DNA from: Ochotona curzoniae
Taxonomy: Eukaryota; Chordata; Mammalia; Lagomorpha; Ochotonidae
Reading direction: 5' to 3'
Length of the DNA: 64,000 nt
NCBI RefSeq assembly: GCF_017591425.1
Contig: NW_024465777.1
Span: forward strand, 5,456,001-5,520,000
Position 1 is the stretch's first letter. The number at the start of each line of letters is the position of its first letter. This document shows, one piece after another, positions 1 to 11,076 of the stretch. Under the pieces are notes generated by a model. That model saw only the letters and a program-made list of their open reading frames with translations, had not been told where the DNA came from and searched no databases. The position numbers were made by a program, and so were the translations under genes.

Positions 1-3
1 TTA

Positions 4-328
4 AAAAAAGATTTAAAAATTTTTATTGGAAAGACGGGTATACAAAAAGAAGGAGAGTCAGAGAGGAAGATCTTCCATCCAAGACTCATCCCCCAAGCAG
101 CCACAACTGCTGAGGCTGAGCCAACCCAAAGCCAGGAGCCAGGAGCATCTTCCTGGTCTCCCAGACTGGGTGCAGGGTCCCAAGGTTTTGGGTCATCAAT
201 TGCCTTCCCAGGCTACAAGCAGGGAGCTGGAATGGAAATGAAGCAGCCGGCATATGAACCGGCGTCTATATGGGATCCCAGTGCATGCAAGGCAAAGACT
301 TTAGCCACTAGGCTACCATGCCAGGCCC
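4..328 (-). mobile_element. CSINE -
   Basis: Full-length element: A-rich tail at the low end, head complement ACCATGCCAGGCCC at the high end. Confidence 0.85.
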
Positions 329-532
329 ACCTGAATGGTTTTGACTTCTGGGATTTTCCATGGACCTGACCATTGCTCTAACAGGTAGGCAAGGAAGCTA
401 AGATAGAGTGTTTTTGAGCAGGGGAAACCAGAGGGCATGCCTGGATCAGGCCAAGGCGTCCTCTCATGTGAGTCCTGGGCAAGGCTAAATAGCATTGCCC
501 ACTGCTGTGCTGGCAGATACAAAAGCTGAAAC

Positions 533-766
533 TCTCAAAACCACTCAAGTAACACCCTTAAACACTCCTCTCCATATTGGGGTCTCTAAGGCATCATCAA
601 ACAATCGACCCCGGTCTCCATTCCCCCACTGCAGAGAACAGAATTTGAAACATTTGTCTCACCCACTTTCCTCTATCGCTTGACCGTCCTCACCCTAATC
701 AGAAACCCTCATGAATGTGCACCCCTCCCAACTTTATAAACATTATTAAAAATAGAATTTTTAAAA
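533..766 (+). repeat. Family A retroelement 3' end, copy 1 of a direct pair
   Basis: Begins ACCACTCAAGTAACACC and ends with the family A 3' block (CACCCTAATCAG ... TATAAACATTATTAAAAATAG). The matching - strand copy is at 8,498-9,410. Confidence 0.65.
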
Positions 767-1045
767 AAGACCACTCAAGTAACATCCTTGGAACATTCTT
801 CCCCACATCAGGGTCTCCCAGGTGACATCAGACGATTGTCCCATCACTGAGGGCTGATGGGGTTTGACAGTAAGGAATGGTGCACTCTCTTGCTCCCCGC
901 TCCTTGGAACATTTGTCTTACCCACTTCCCCCCTGTACTGACTCTCTCCACCCTAATTGGAGGCCCACATTGGTCTGCAACCCCCTCACCTATTTAGTCA
1001 ATTTGTAAAATAACAAAATAATAATAAAATAAAAATAAAAAAGAA
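767..1045 (+). repeat. Family A retroelement 3' end, copy 2 of a direct pair
   Basis: Restarts at ACCACTCAAGTAACATCC and ends in an A/T-rich tail (AACAAAATAATAATAAAAT). It is longer in the middle than copy 1. Confidence 0.65.
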
Positions 1046-1048
1046 ATG

Positions 1049-1370
1049 GTAGAGCTAATGCCATGTGTAGTAAATTAAACCTCCAGCTGCAGTGCTGATG
1101 TCACATATGGGTGCCAGATCAAGTGCCGGCTGCTCTGCTTTTGATCCAGCTTCCTGCTAATGTGCCTGAGAAAGCAGCAGAATTCCTTGGGTACCTGCAC
1201 CCACATGGGTGAGCCAAATGAAGCTCCAGGCTTAGGACCCAAATGGAGCTACAGGTTAGGATTGCCTCAGTTCTGGCTGTTACAAGCCATTTGAGAAATG
1301 AATCGGTGGACAGAAGATTCTCTCTCTTTCTCTCTGTATGTGTCTTCTCTGTCTGTAAATCTGCTTAAAG
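1049..1370 (+). mobile_element. CSINE + (old)
   Basis: Diverged element with recognisable head, TGGGTGAGCC middle and CTCTCTGT tail; its A tail is taken over by the next SINE. Confidence 0.75.
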
Positions 1371-1692
1371 GGGCCCAGTGCGGTAGCCTGGTGGTTAAAG
1401 TCCTTGTTTTGCATTGCCGGGATCCCATATGGGCACCGGTTCTAAACTCAGCAGCCCCACTTCCCATCCAGCTCCCTGCCTGTGGCCTGGGAAAGCAACA
1501 GAGGACGTACTAAAGCTTTGGGATCCTGAACCCACGAAGAAGACCCAGAAGAAGCTCCTGGCATCAGTATGGCTAAGCTCTGGCTGTTGCAGCTGCTTGG
1601 GGAGTGAGTCATTGGATAGAAAATCTTCCTGTCTGTTTCTCCTCCTTTCTGTATATCTGACTTTCCAATAAAAATAAATAAATCTTTAAAAA
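1371..1692 (+). mobile_element. CSINE + (young)
   Basis: Head GGGCCCAGTGCGGTAGCC, tail CCAATAAAAATAAATAAATC. It is inserted in the tail of the preceding old CSINE. Confidence 0.9.
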
Positions 1693-1992
1693 TAGATAAA
1701 TCTGTAAAAATAATCCATAAGAAACAATGCTCTGATGCCTTCTCTACACGGATTTCATTTTTGTGCTTTCCATTCATGTCCTGTCTCTCTGCCTTTATTC
1801 TCTAAGTACAGAGTTAACATCCATTCCAATGAGCGATTTTCTCCTGCCAACGCCGTGAAGCCATGCTTGTCAAGGTCACTCAGCAAGTCTGTCCTGCCAA
1901 AGCTCCCAATTGCCTTTAGCACAGCCAATCATTTATTTCTAGAAACCTCTTCTTCATGTGGCTTCTGAGATTCAAAACTCTCTTGGCTTGGG

Positions 1993-2249
1993 CCATTGGC
2001 ATCGTGGCATAGTGGCACAGGAACCAGCTCATGTCCTGGCTGCTCTCCGTCCAATCCATTTCCTGTGACTGGGAAAGCAGCAGAAGATGGCCCAGGTGCT
2101 TATGCCCCTGTCAGCAATGCGGGAGACCAGTAAGGAGTTCCTCGACTTTCTGGCCTTTGGGGAGCGTGAACCTGTGGTTGGCAGATCTATCTTTGTGTTT
2201 TTCTGTCTCTTTCTCTCTCTGCCTTTCAAACAAATCAGCATGAAACTTC

Positions 2250-2250
<1 letters not shown>
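1993..2250 (+). mobile_element. CSINE + (old, with (CA)n tail)
   Basis: Diverged copy ending CTCTCTCTGCCTTTCAAACAAATC, with the A tail replaced by a CA microsatellite. Confidence 0.7.

Positions 2251-2282
<32 letters not shown>
2249..2282 (+). repeat. (CA)n microsatellite
   Basis: About 17 uninterrupted CA dinucleotides. Confidence 0.98.
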
Positions 2283-2284
<2 letters not shown>

Positions 2285-2399
2285 CTCACCTGATTTCCCT
2301 GCTCCTTCCCTGGCTGTCTCTTCTCTGCCTGTTTCCTGGATTACGAATCCTTTTCCCATGCTGCCCGACCCTAGCTCCCCAAACTTCGAAGGCTAGAAG

Positions 2400-2800
2400 T
2401 CCCAAGTCTATTATTGGAACTCTCTTCTTTGCTCGGCTCTCAAGTGATCTCACAGCTTTTTAAATCATGTCCCTGATTCCCAAGTTGCACCTGCAGCCTG
2501 GCTGCTCCTCACAGTCCAGGCTCTGCCTCTAACTGCCTACTCATCTTGTGATCATTCCAGACTTATCCCAGCCAGCAAAAGCCTGCCTTGCTTTTCCTTC
2601 CAAATTATGTTCCTCCTCCACTACCCTTGCCATTTTAGTTCACCTCACCTGGTACACCCAGTTGCTGAAGCTGAAAACCTTAATTCCTCTCCAATGCTTA
2701 CGGTCCCTCCAATCTCTCAGCCGACCAGGCAAGTTCTGTCTAAAAATTTATTCCAAACCATTGAATGTAGCAACGGCTTCTGACGTATCTCATGTACAAA
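2400..2800 (+). repeat. Probable L2 (LINE2) relic
   Basis: Pyrimidine-rich sequence with the phrase order typical of L2 near its 3' end (CTCCCAAT-like, CTCAGCCGACCAGGCAAGTT). No repeat or gene is recognised at 2,283-2,400 or 2,800-2,926. Confidence 0.4.
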
Positions 2801-2926
2801 CGTGATTGCACATGTGCACACACACAGTGTGACTTATAAAACACTGGTAACAAAGAAAAACAAATTTGGCTAAATTTCAAAACATTTTTAAAATTAAAAT
2901 ATTACTAATAAGTAAAAGATATTCAG

Positions 2927-3240
2927 GGCCAGCATTGTTATGTGTCTGATGAAGTCATTGCCTGTGATGCTAGTATCCCATAGGTGCTGGTTCATGTCCT
3001 GGCCGCTCCACTTCCTATCCACCCACCCACTATTGCTCCTAAGAGGCAGCAGATGATGGCTCAAGGATTTGAGTACCAGCCACCCACTTGAGAAACCCAA
3101 ATGCATTTTCTGACTCTTTATTTCAACTAGGTTCAATTCTGGCTGTTGTGAACACTTGCGGAGTGAACCAGTGGATAGAAGATTTCTATCCCTCTGTCTC
3201 TCTCCTCCTCTGTCTCAGTGTCAGTCTGTTTTCCAAGTAA
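2927..3240 (+). mobile_element. CSINE + (old)
   Basis: Diverged full-length copy with ATCCCATAGGTGCTGGTTC and GGAGTGAACCAGTGGATAGAAG blocks. Confidence 0.75.
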
Positions 3241-3244
3241 TCCT

Positions 3245-3313
3245 TGAGGAAAGAGAGAGAGGGAGAAGGAGAAAGAGAAGAAGAAGGAGATGGAGCGGAG
3301 AAGAAGAAGGCGG
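3245..3313 (+). repeat. Purine-rich (GAA/GAG)n tract
   Basis: Nearly pure GA-rich simple sequence grown from the tail of the previous SINE. Confidence 0.85.
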
Positions 3314-3321
3314 CGGATGGG

Positions 3322-3592
3322 CATTGCGGAGCGTTAGGGAAAAGCATTGTTTGGAATATTCACGTCCCATATGAGACTGTCTGGTTTCAAGCCCTGCCTC
3401 CATTTCCAGTCCGGCTTCCTGTTCATGTGCACCGTGGGAGACAGCAGATGGGAACCTGGGTTGAGTTCTGGGTTCCTGGTTTTGGCCTGGCCCTGTTCCG
3501 GCTGTAGCAGGCATTTAGGGAACAAAACGGTAGATGGAAGATTCTGTCTCTCTCTGCTCTTCAAATAAGTGAAAATAAATTTAAAATATTTT
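3322..3592 (+). mobile_element. CSINE + (old)
   Basis: Recognisable CCCATATGAGACTGTCTGGTT and final CTTCAAATAAGTGAAAATAAAT. Confidence 0.7.
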
Positions 3593-3635
3593 TTAAAAAG
3601 ATGTAATTAAAAATAAGAACAAACAAAAACAGGAA

Positions 3636-3838
3636 ATAACAGGGGGTGGAGAAATTGTAACCTTCCTTACTGCTGTGGAAAGCATGCTGGCAATTCCTCA
3701 AAAAGTTAAACGCAGAATCATCAGGTGAGCCAGCAGCTCTACTCCCAGGAATATATCCAAAATAACTGAAATCAAGGACTTACAGGTACTGTATGGCGAG
3801 GCTCATAATACCATTATTCATAATAGTTAGGAAGGGAG
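3636..3838 (+). mobile_element. L1M 3' fragment
   Basis: Matches the shared mammalian L1 3' region (CCTCAAAAAGTTAAACGCAG, CTACTCCCAGGAATATATCC). 5'-truncated and ancient. Confidence 0.75.
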
Positions 3839-3848
3839 CACTATGGGT

Positions 3849-4158
3849 TTTTAAGATTTATTTATTTTTATTGGAAAGTCAGATATATAGAGAGGAGGAG
3901 AGAGACAGAGAAGAAAATCTTCTAGTCAATGGTTTATTCTCCAAGTGGCTACAATGGCTGGAGCTGAGCCAATCCAAAGCCAGGAGCCTCCTCCATGTCT
4001 CCCACTTGGGTGCAGGGTCCCAAAGATTTGGGCCAACCTCAACTGCTTTCCCAGACCACAAGCAGGGAGCTGGATGGGAAGTGGGGCTGCCAGGATACTA
4101 ACTGCCACCCATATGGGATACAAGGCAAGGGCTTTAGCCACTAGACACTGCACTGGGC
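3849..4158 (-). mobile_element. CSINE - (young)
   Basis: TTTTTAAGATTTATTTATTT start and CACTGCACTGGGCC end. Confidence 0.9.
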
Positions 4159-4394
4159 CAGGGAGCGCTATGGCTTTAAAGGGACCAAATTCAGGTGTTA
4201 GAACTTTTCAGCTGCTGTAAAAGAACTGGGAAGTGATGAGGTCAGGGAAACACCTCTCTGAAGAGAGACCCTTTCCAAGAAGGGTCACCGCTGTCACCTG
4301 CCTGTCCAACTAGTGCAGACAAAGCACCACTTCCCTCCAGGGGCTGCAACGCCAAGGAGCCTTGGCAGAAGCAGAGAGCAGCACTGCTCAACAG

Positions 4395-4465
4395 AAGCTG
4401 AGGGGCTGGCTCCGTGGTGGAGTGGGTAAAACCTGTATCTATGATACCAGCATCCTATAAGAATG
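4395..4465 (+). mobile_element. CSINE + head fragment
   Basis: GGCTGGCTCCGTGGTGGAGTGG to ATACCAGCATCC; 3' part missing, followed by a G-rich run and family A sequence. Confidence 0.55.
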
Positions 4466-4499
4466 CTGGGGAGGGGGGGGAAGAGGAGAGAAGGAGAGA

Positions 4500-5925
4500 A
4501 GCTGCACCCAGCATCCTAGCTGCATCAATACCTGGAGATCGGTGACAGCCACCTGATATCACCCCAGGTCCCCCATGTGGAGCGTGCTCCACGAGTACTG
4601 CTAAAGTGGCTTTGATAGTTCTGAAATGCTGTTGATTTTGTTGCTCCAAGAATGAAGAAATCCTTCCAAGATCCATTGGCTGATGTAGTCCACCTTTAAG
4701 TCTCCATTCGCCCAGATACTCACTGTCAAAGCTTGACTAGGAGAATTGTCCAATTTGTTCTGCCCTCCTTCTGCTATGGTATAAGATGTCCTCTGCAGGC
4801 CCCAATGAACTGCCATATCCCCCCATGTGCATCTGGTATGCTGTCCGCTGCACCGTCTTCAGCAACTGAGGAGACCCAGTTCTGACACATGCACTCCATG
4901 GTCAGACCACAGATCCTGTGATTTTCACTGTGGTCAGAGTTCTGAGTCCAGGAATCCAAGTGGGAAGGTCACCAACGAAACCTCACAAAGGTGACCCCAG
5001 ACATGACTCCTATGTGTGCTAGCAAGTATGGAGTCCAGCTCAGTCCATCACCAACATCAGCCTTACACAAACACTAGTGATTGCAATTGTTGGGTCAGTC
5101 TGTCCCCTGCCCCATCTCTTACACAAACCAGTGGATGCTGTGGCCCAGCCTAATTCTGCCCACTACACTCTCGGCTCTCACGTCAGCTAGCAGGAATTAT
5201 AGCCCCGCTGGAGCGACCCCCAGAAACGTCCACCAGGCCCATCCCAGCCATGATGCCTGTACATGCTGGTACGTAGTGCACACTAGTCTGCTTTTTGGCT
5301 TTTGTATACACCAATGGGTGCTGCAACCTAGCTCAGCCCAACTGACACCACTATCCAGTCCACACTTACGGTGGTGGGTGCTACCTACCACCTGTCTAAC
5401 CAGGCCCACTCCCAGCCCTGGTTCTCATGCTCGCCAGTGGGAGCTGAAGCCCATCAGAGGGATGCTCACAATTTCCCTACTAGACTCACTCCAGCCCTGG
5501 ATCTTGCACTTTCCAGGTGGTTCTGTGGTGTAGCGTGACAGGGCTTGTCCCCAGTCTCAGCACTTGCCAGCTGATGCTGTGGCAAAGCCCAACAAGCCTG
5601 CATTTTGGCTCATGCCTGCATCAGCAGATAGGTCACTTAGCTCAGCCTAGCTCTCACCCTAACTCAGCTCACATGCAGGCCAATAGGTCTTGTAGTCCTG
5701 CCCAGCCTGGTCTGTCCCCAGTCCCAGTTCCTATGCTCACCAGTGAGAGCAATGACCCAATAAGGGAGTCCCGCAGTGCTCACCCTCCTAAGTGTTACAT
5801 GCACAAGGGGGTGCTGCAGCCCAGTCTGGCATGATTCACCTGACCTCGCCCATTTGCTGGTGGGTACTGCAGGCTGGCTTGGCCTCTCCTGCCCCCAGTT
5901 CCAGCTCATGCTGGTGGGTGCTGCA
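4500..5925 (-). repeat. Family A retroelement copy with diverged tandem array
   Basis: Matches 8,498-9,410 block for block (GATAGTTCTG, TTGCTCCAAG, CTGACACATGCACTCCA, TCAGTCCATCACC). From about 5,090 it continues into degenerate units of roughly 60-75 bp built around a CCAATGGGTGCTGCAGCCCAGC-like core. This looks like untranslated sequence of a LINE or LTR element. No coding domain is visible. Confidence 0.65.
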
Positions 5926-5927
5926 CT

Positions 5928-6152
5928 GGCTGCTCCACTTCTCATAATACACCTGGGAAGGTAGCACAGAATGGCCCAAGTGCTTGGGCCCTTGTATCCA
6001 GGTGGGAGACCCAGAGGAAGCTCCTGGATCCTGGTTTTGGACTAGCCCAGTTCCAGTTGTTGAAGCCATTTTAAGACTAAGCCAGTTCATGGAAAATTCT
6101 CTCTCTCTCATCTATAACTCTGTCTTTAAAAGCAAATAAATACTTTTTTCTT
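5928..6152 (+). mobile_element. CSINE + (5'-truncated, old)
   Basis: Starts at the GCTGCTCCACTTC block and ends AAAAGCAAATAAATAC. Confidence 0.75.
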
Positions 6153-6240
6153 TAAAGTGTACACTTGGGCATTGATCATTTTATAGACTTATTTATTATT
6201 TGCTTCACCAGTGCCTCTTTAAAAAACACTTGTGGCTCTT

Positions 6241-6570
6241 TTTTTTTTTAAGATTTATTTATTTTTATTGGAAAGGCAGATATATAGAGAGAAAGAAGGA
6301 GAGACAGAGGAAGATCTTCTGTCTGATGTTTCCCTCCTCAAATGAGCGCAATGGCTGGTGCTGAGTCGATCCAAAGCCAGGAGCCAGGAACTTCTTCCAG
6401 GTCTCCCATGTGGGTGTAGGGTCCCAAGGCTTTGGGCTGTCCTCAACTGCTTTCTCAGCCCACAAGCAGGGAGCTGGATGGGAAGTGGGGCTGCCAGGAT
6501 TAGAACCGACCACCCATATGGGATCCTGGCACATTGAAGGCAAGGACTTTAGCTGCTGCGCTATTCATGC
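6241..6570 (-). mobile_element. CSINE - (young)
   Basis: Long T run, AAGATTTATTTATTTTTATTGG, head complement at 6,555-6,570. Confidence 0.9.
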
Positions 6571-6755
6571 TGAGGGAGGCCCAGTCTTAACACATGCACT
6601 CCAAGGTTGGAACACATATACTGTGATTTTTCCCTGTGGCCAAGGTTCTGACTCTAGCAATCTAGTTCTTGTGCCAGCCAGCGCAGGGTCAGGTTCAACC
6701 TGTCACTTGCACCAGCCAAGCATGCATATCACAATAACCAGGACTGTGTCAGGCT
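6571..6755 (-). repeat. Family A fragment
   Basis: AACACATGCACTCCAAGGTTGG through CTTGTGCCAGCC matches the middle of the family A copy at 8.5-9.4 kb. Confidence 0.6.
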
Positions 6756-6957
6756 GAAGGTAGGAGCCGGGAATGTAAGCCATGTCTCCTAGGTGTGTGA
6801 CAGGGATGCAAGTATGTAAGCCATTACTGTTGCTTGGGAACACTTTAGCTGGAAGCTGGAATCAGAAGCAGGGCCATTACTTGAACCCAGGCACTCTGGT
6901 ACGGGATATAGATATCTCAAGTGGCAGTTTAACGGCTACAAATGCCTACTGTTAGGA
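6756..6957 (-). mobile_element. CSINE - (old, partial)
   Basis: GCTGGAATCAGAAGCAGGGCC and ACCCAGGCACTCTGGTACGGG are the older-subfamily blocks. Confidence 0.6.
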
Positions 6958-7002
6958 ATGTATTAAAAGAGAATGAAATGTATACTTACAATGCTTGCGT
7001 AT

Positions 7003-7322
7003 AGGCTAGTGCTATAGTGTAGTGGGTTAAGCCACCACCAGGGGGTGCTGACATCTCCTGTAGGTGCACAGTTCAAGACCTGGTTGCCCTACTTTCACTA
7101 CAGTTCTCTGATAATGTACCTGGAAAAGCAGTGGAGGGTGGCCAAAATGTTTAGGTCCCTGCACCCACATGGGAATCCTAGGAAAATATCCTGATTTCTG
7201 GCTTCAGACCAGCCCAACTCTGGCTGCTGCAAGCCATCTCGGGAGTGAACCAGCAGATAGAACAACTGCCTTGTGTCTCCTTCTCTCTCTGTAAATCTTC
7301 CTTTCTAATAAATAAGCAAACC
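7003..7322 (+). mobile_element. CSINE + (old)
   Basis: Head GGCTAGTGCTATAGTGTAGTGGG to tail CTAATAAATAAGC, then an odd T run. Confidence 0.8.
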
Positions 7323-7359
7323 TTTTTTTTTTTTTTTAGTGATTAAATAACATTATGAA

Positions 7360-7692
7360 AGTATGGTTTTTTAGAAGGATTTATTTATATATTTGAAAGG
7401 CAGAATTATAGGGAAAAAGAGAGGGAGGAAGAAATTTTGTCCACTGGTTCACTCCCCAAATGCCACAACAGCTAAGGTTGCATCAGGCTAAAATCAGCAG
7501 CCTGGACCTCCCTTGGGGTCCCCTACATGAGTGGCAGGGGCCCAAGTTACTTGAGCCATCTTCTGTTGCTTTCCCAGGTGCATTAACAGGGAGCAGGATC
7601 TAAAGCAGAATACCCAGTGCTCAAACTAGTATTCATATGGGATGCTGGTATTGCAAACAGTAGCTTACCTCAATGCACCACAATGCCAGCAA
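7360..7692 (-). mobile_element. CSINE - (old)
   Basis: GATTTATTTATATATTTGAAAGGC start, CACCACAATGCCAGC end. Confidence 0.8.
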
Positions 7693-7741
7693 TTATCATT
7701 CTATCACGGTGAAAGAAACAAAAGAAAACCTAGTACCATAA

Positions 7742-7964
7742 GCTGGTGCTGAGGCATAGCAGGTAAACTTGCTGCCTGAAACACTGACATCCCCTGTGGA
7801 TGTAGGTTCCTGTCCTGGCTGTTGCACTTTTGATCTACCTCACAGTTAATGGCCTGAGAAAAGCAGTGGATGGTGGCTCAAGTACTTTGCACCCATGTGG
7901 GAAGCCTGGATGAAGCTCCTGACTTTAACTGGGCCCACCACTGGCTATTAAAACTACTGGGATA
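7742..7964 (+). mobile_element. CSINE + (old, 5' part, split)
   Basis: Interrupted at 7,965 by a young CSINE; continues at 8,298. Confidence 0.8.
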
Positions 7965-8297
7965 GGGCCCGGCGCGGTGGCGCAAGTGGTTAAAGGTCCT
8001 CGCCTTGCACACCCGGGATCCCATATGGGCGCCGGTTCTAATCCCGGCAGCCCCGCTTCCCTTCCAGCTCCCTGCCTGTGGCCTGGGAAAGCAATCGAGG
8101 ACGGCCCAAAGCTTTGGGAACCTGCACCCGCGTGGGAGACCGGGAAGAGGCTCCTGGCTTCGGATTGGCATAGTATCGGCCCGTTGCGCTCACTTGGGGA
8201 GTGAATCATCAGACGGAAGATCTTCCTCTCTGTCTCTCCTCTCTGTATATCTGCCTTTCCAATGAAAAAATCATAAAAATAAATCTTTAAAAAAAAA
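7965..8297 (+). mobile_element. CSINE + (youngest type, intact)
   Basis: Near-consensus: head GGGCCCGGCGCGGTGGCGC, B box GGTTCTAATCCC, full body and A tail. Perfect 15-bp TSD AAAACTACTGGGATA at 7,950-7,964 and 8,298-8,312. Confidence 0.95.
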
Positions 8298-8386
8298 AAA
8301 ACTACTGGGATACTGAACCAGGAGACGGAAAATTTTCTCTCTCCCTCTCTTCTATAACTTGGACTTTCAAATAAATAAATTTTTTT
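8298..8386 (+). mobile_element. CSINE + (old, 3' part)
   Basis: Continuation of the element at 7,742, ending CTTTCAAATAAATAAATT. Confidence 0.8.
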
Positions 8387-8497
8387 AAGGTACATTATTC
8401 CAAATCTGACCCCCTTTTGACATCTTTCTCCCAAGTTCAGTCTCTATCACCTCTGACTTACTGGTCTTCTTTTCATTCTTGACTTCCCCGCCTTTAA

Positions 8498-9410
8498 AAA
8501 ACAAATTATTTTTTGATGTTTTTTACATAGTTGATAAGGCTGCACACCCATGAGGACCACTGATTAGGGTGGGGAGGGTCAAGGCATGCAGGAAGGTGGG
8601 TGGGACAAATGCTTTCAATTTTTCTTCCCTTTTCTCCTGTATCTAGGCAGCAGGAAGGAGCAGAGACCATTCCCATCTGCGAAACTATATCAATATACAT
8701 GGGGATGGGGAAAACCACTTGATGACATCCTAGAAATTTTAGAAACCCTGATATGAGTAATAATTTTCCTAGGGTATTGCTTGAGTGGTTTTGATAGTTC
8801 TGAGACACTGTTGGCTTTTCTGCTCCAAGGTTGAGAAAATCATTCCAAGGTCAACTGGCTGATAGAGTCCACCCTAGGGCAACCATTCCCCCAGATATCT
8901 GCTGTCAAAGTTCAGCCAGATGAGTTGTCCAACCTGTTCTATTCTCCATATTCTGATGTGGCACTCGCCATCCTCTACAGGCTCTAATGAGCTGACCACC
9001 TTGACCCCATGTACTCTTGGGCATGCCATCCATTGAACAGGCATAAGCAATCAACAAGGCCTGGTCCCAACACATGCATTCCAAGGTCAGACCACATATC
9101 CTACTATCTTCTCTTTGGCCAGAGTTTTGAATCCAGTGGTCTAGTTGGGAAGTCCCCCAAGAAACCTCACCTGGGGTGACTCCAGACCTGACTCTTACAT
9201 GTGGCAGCCAGTACAAGGTCTGATTCAGTCCATCACCTGCAGCAGACTACGCACACACTGGTGACTGTAGTTGCCTGGCCAGCTCTGCCCCAGCTCCACA
9301 TCCTATGCCAACCTATGGGTTCTATGACCTGGCCCAGCCCAGCCCAGCATACCACAGACCTGGCCCTTCCCTTTCCTTTGGCTGCAGTGAGCAGCACTAC
9401 TACACCTTAG
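8498..9410 (-). repeat. Family A retroelement, best-preserved copy
   Basis: On the - strand it ends in an A-rich tail near 8,500 after CCCTAATCAGTGGTCC, so it behaves like a non-LTR retroelement 3' end. It shares ordered blocks with copies at 0.5-1.0, 4.5-5.9, 6.6, 46.6-47.4 and 59.7 kb. No reverse-transcriptase domain is present; its class is unresolved (LINE 3' UTR is my first guess). Confidence 0.65.
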
Positions 9411-9990
9411 TTTTATTCCTGCTGCTGCCTCAGGGCACTGCTGTCAAAGACCCCGTGAAGAAGGCTCCCTGGGGGAGGAGAGGCCCACTAAGGCAGACAT
9501 TTAGAAAACATAGGTGTGTGCTGAGGTCAGTTCTGGAAGCGTCTACCATGGTCCTCATTTTAATCTTCAGGAGCTGATGATACAGATGACAAATGTCTCT
9601 GGCCCTTGAGTTCTGTGAAACCATCCTCCCCTCTGCACTCTGCTCTGGCTGCCTTTGTGCCCGTTTCCTCCTGATCGGCCCTCGGACAGCCCTCGTCTCA
9701 GGAAGGGCCCTGGCTCTCTTCTTTGGGCTTCCCCATCACAGCCTCCAGTCTCAGAGCTTTCCACACGGTAACAGTACTGATACTGTCCTCCAACCTCTGC
9801 CTTCATCCCACCTAGAACACAGCCCCTGCCCCCACTGTTTCTCCTTCCGGATGTCACCAGAGCATTAAGCACTTATGTCATAACGAACTCCTGGCTTTGT
9901 CTCTGACACCTGTCTTTCCGGCCTTCCCTGCTGAGCAAAGGATAAAGTGGTCACCCCGCTGACCATGCAGACAGCTCCTTCCTTTCTCTT
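9411..9990 (+). other. Unannotated intergenic segment
   Basis: No repeat, RNA or splice-supported coding sequence is recognised. Open frames here lack any family resemblance. Confidence 0.6.
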
Positions 9991-10460
9991 GCACCTCTCA
10001 AACTTCACTTCCCCTTAACCCTTCATTCTGCCTTCCAAATCTTGCTTGAATCTGTCCACTTCTCCCCAGTGCAACCTTGTAACCATCACCTGTTCCCCAG
10101 GTGACTGCAACAGACTCCGGCTTCCTGCGGTCTGCTGACTAGCAGCCAGATGCATCTTTTAAAAATACAAGTCCGATATTATTTGCCTAAAAGCTGCCAA
10201 AGACTTCTTTCCCACTGCCCTTGGCAAAACTCCATATCTGTGTCGAGGTCTACAGGCTGGACACGTCTGGGCTCTAGCAGCCCCGCTGACATCTCCACCT
10301 GCCCTCTGTCCCACTAAGCCCCAGCTGCTGCCTTCTCTATTTCTTGACTGTGCCAAGTTCTATTCCACTTCAAGGTCTTCCATTTTCCACTGCCCAGGAC
10401 ATTCTTGGCTAAGTCACAGGATTAACTCCTTCTTAATCTTTAGGATTTGGCATCTACTCT
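9990..10460 (+). repeat. L2 (LINE2) relic
   Basis: Reads through the known L2 3' region: GCAGCCAGATGCATCTTTTAAAA, then AAACTCCATATCTG and a CTGCCTTCTC-rich end. Ancient and diverged. Confidence 0.65.
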
Positions 10461-10550
10461 AAGAGTTGTTAATGACCATGACCTTCCCTGCCTATATGAC
10501 TTCCTCCATTTTCTGTCTTATCCTAAGATTATCCTCCTGCAGTATGTCTT

Positions 10551-11053
10551 TTGTTTTTTTTTTTTATGGTGAAAAACATATATTTAGAATTAGAAAGCTG
10601 GATGTAGGAGCATCATAATCAGGAGCCAACCACACATACGCCTTCTTTTCTCCATCAGGCCTGTTCAGGGTATTGACTTGGCCACATCAATGTCAGAGCT
10701 TCTTCACGGCTTGTTTGATCTGGTGCTTGTTGGCCTTGACATCCACAATGAACACGAGTGTGTTGTCTTCTATCTTCATAGTGGTCTCTGTGGTCAGGGG
10801 GAACTTGATGATGGTGTAGTGGTCAAGCTTGTTTCTCCTAGGGGCGCCCTTCCGGGGGTATTTGGGCTATGGGCGCAGGCGCTGCATCTTGGGCAGCTGG
10901 AATGTGGGTGACATGCAGATCATCTTCTTCTTGTGGCCGTGGACACCTTTCAGCATCGCCTTCTTGGCCTTCAGAGCCTTCGCTTTGGCTTCGGGTTTTG
11001 GAGGGGCAGGAGCTTCCTCCTTCACCTTCAGTGCCATCTTGGTGAAACGGTGA
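10551..11053 (-). pseudogene. RPL23A: Processed RPL23A pseudogene
   Basis: The - strand from 11,037 reads as large-subunit ribosomal protein eL23 (RPL23A) without introns and ends in a poly-A tract (T run 10,554-10,565). It is broken: a TAG at 10,867-10,869 replaces a Gln codon (about codon 57), there are many missense changes, and a 2-base deletion near 10,700 shifts the frame before a near-complete C-terminal region. Near-matching 10-bp direct repeats (10,541-10,550 and 11,054-11,063, one mismatch) fit an L1-mediated insertion. It is a dead retrocopy, not a gene. Confidence 0.92.
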
Positions 11054-11076
11054 AGCATGTCTTCAATTACATATTG

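Noticed and set aside
1371..1692. A tRNA gene in the CSINE heads
   Set aside because: A and B box-like motifs are present, but the heads are SINE promoters; no cloverleaf acceptor stem is preserved.
5081..5834. Coding potential of the 150- and 105-codon frames with Pro/Gln/Ser-rich translation
   Set aside because: They come from the tandem GC-rich units of the family A repeat; neighbouring units shift frame.
7925..8434. A 169-codon open frame on the - strand
   Set aside because: It is read-through of two nested CSINEs. Many other 60-180 codon frames with motifs like CLWPGKA or GVNHWMEDL are the same SINE translated and are not genes.
10551..11053. RPL23A as a live gene
   Set aside because: In-frame TAG, frameshift, no introns, poly-A tail: a dead retrocopy.
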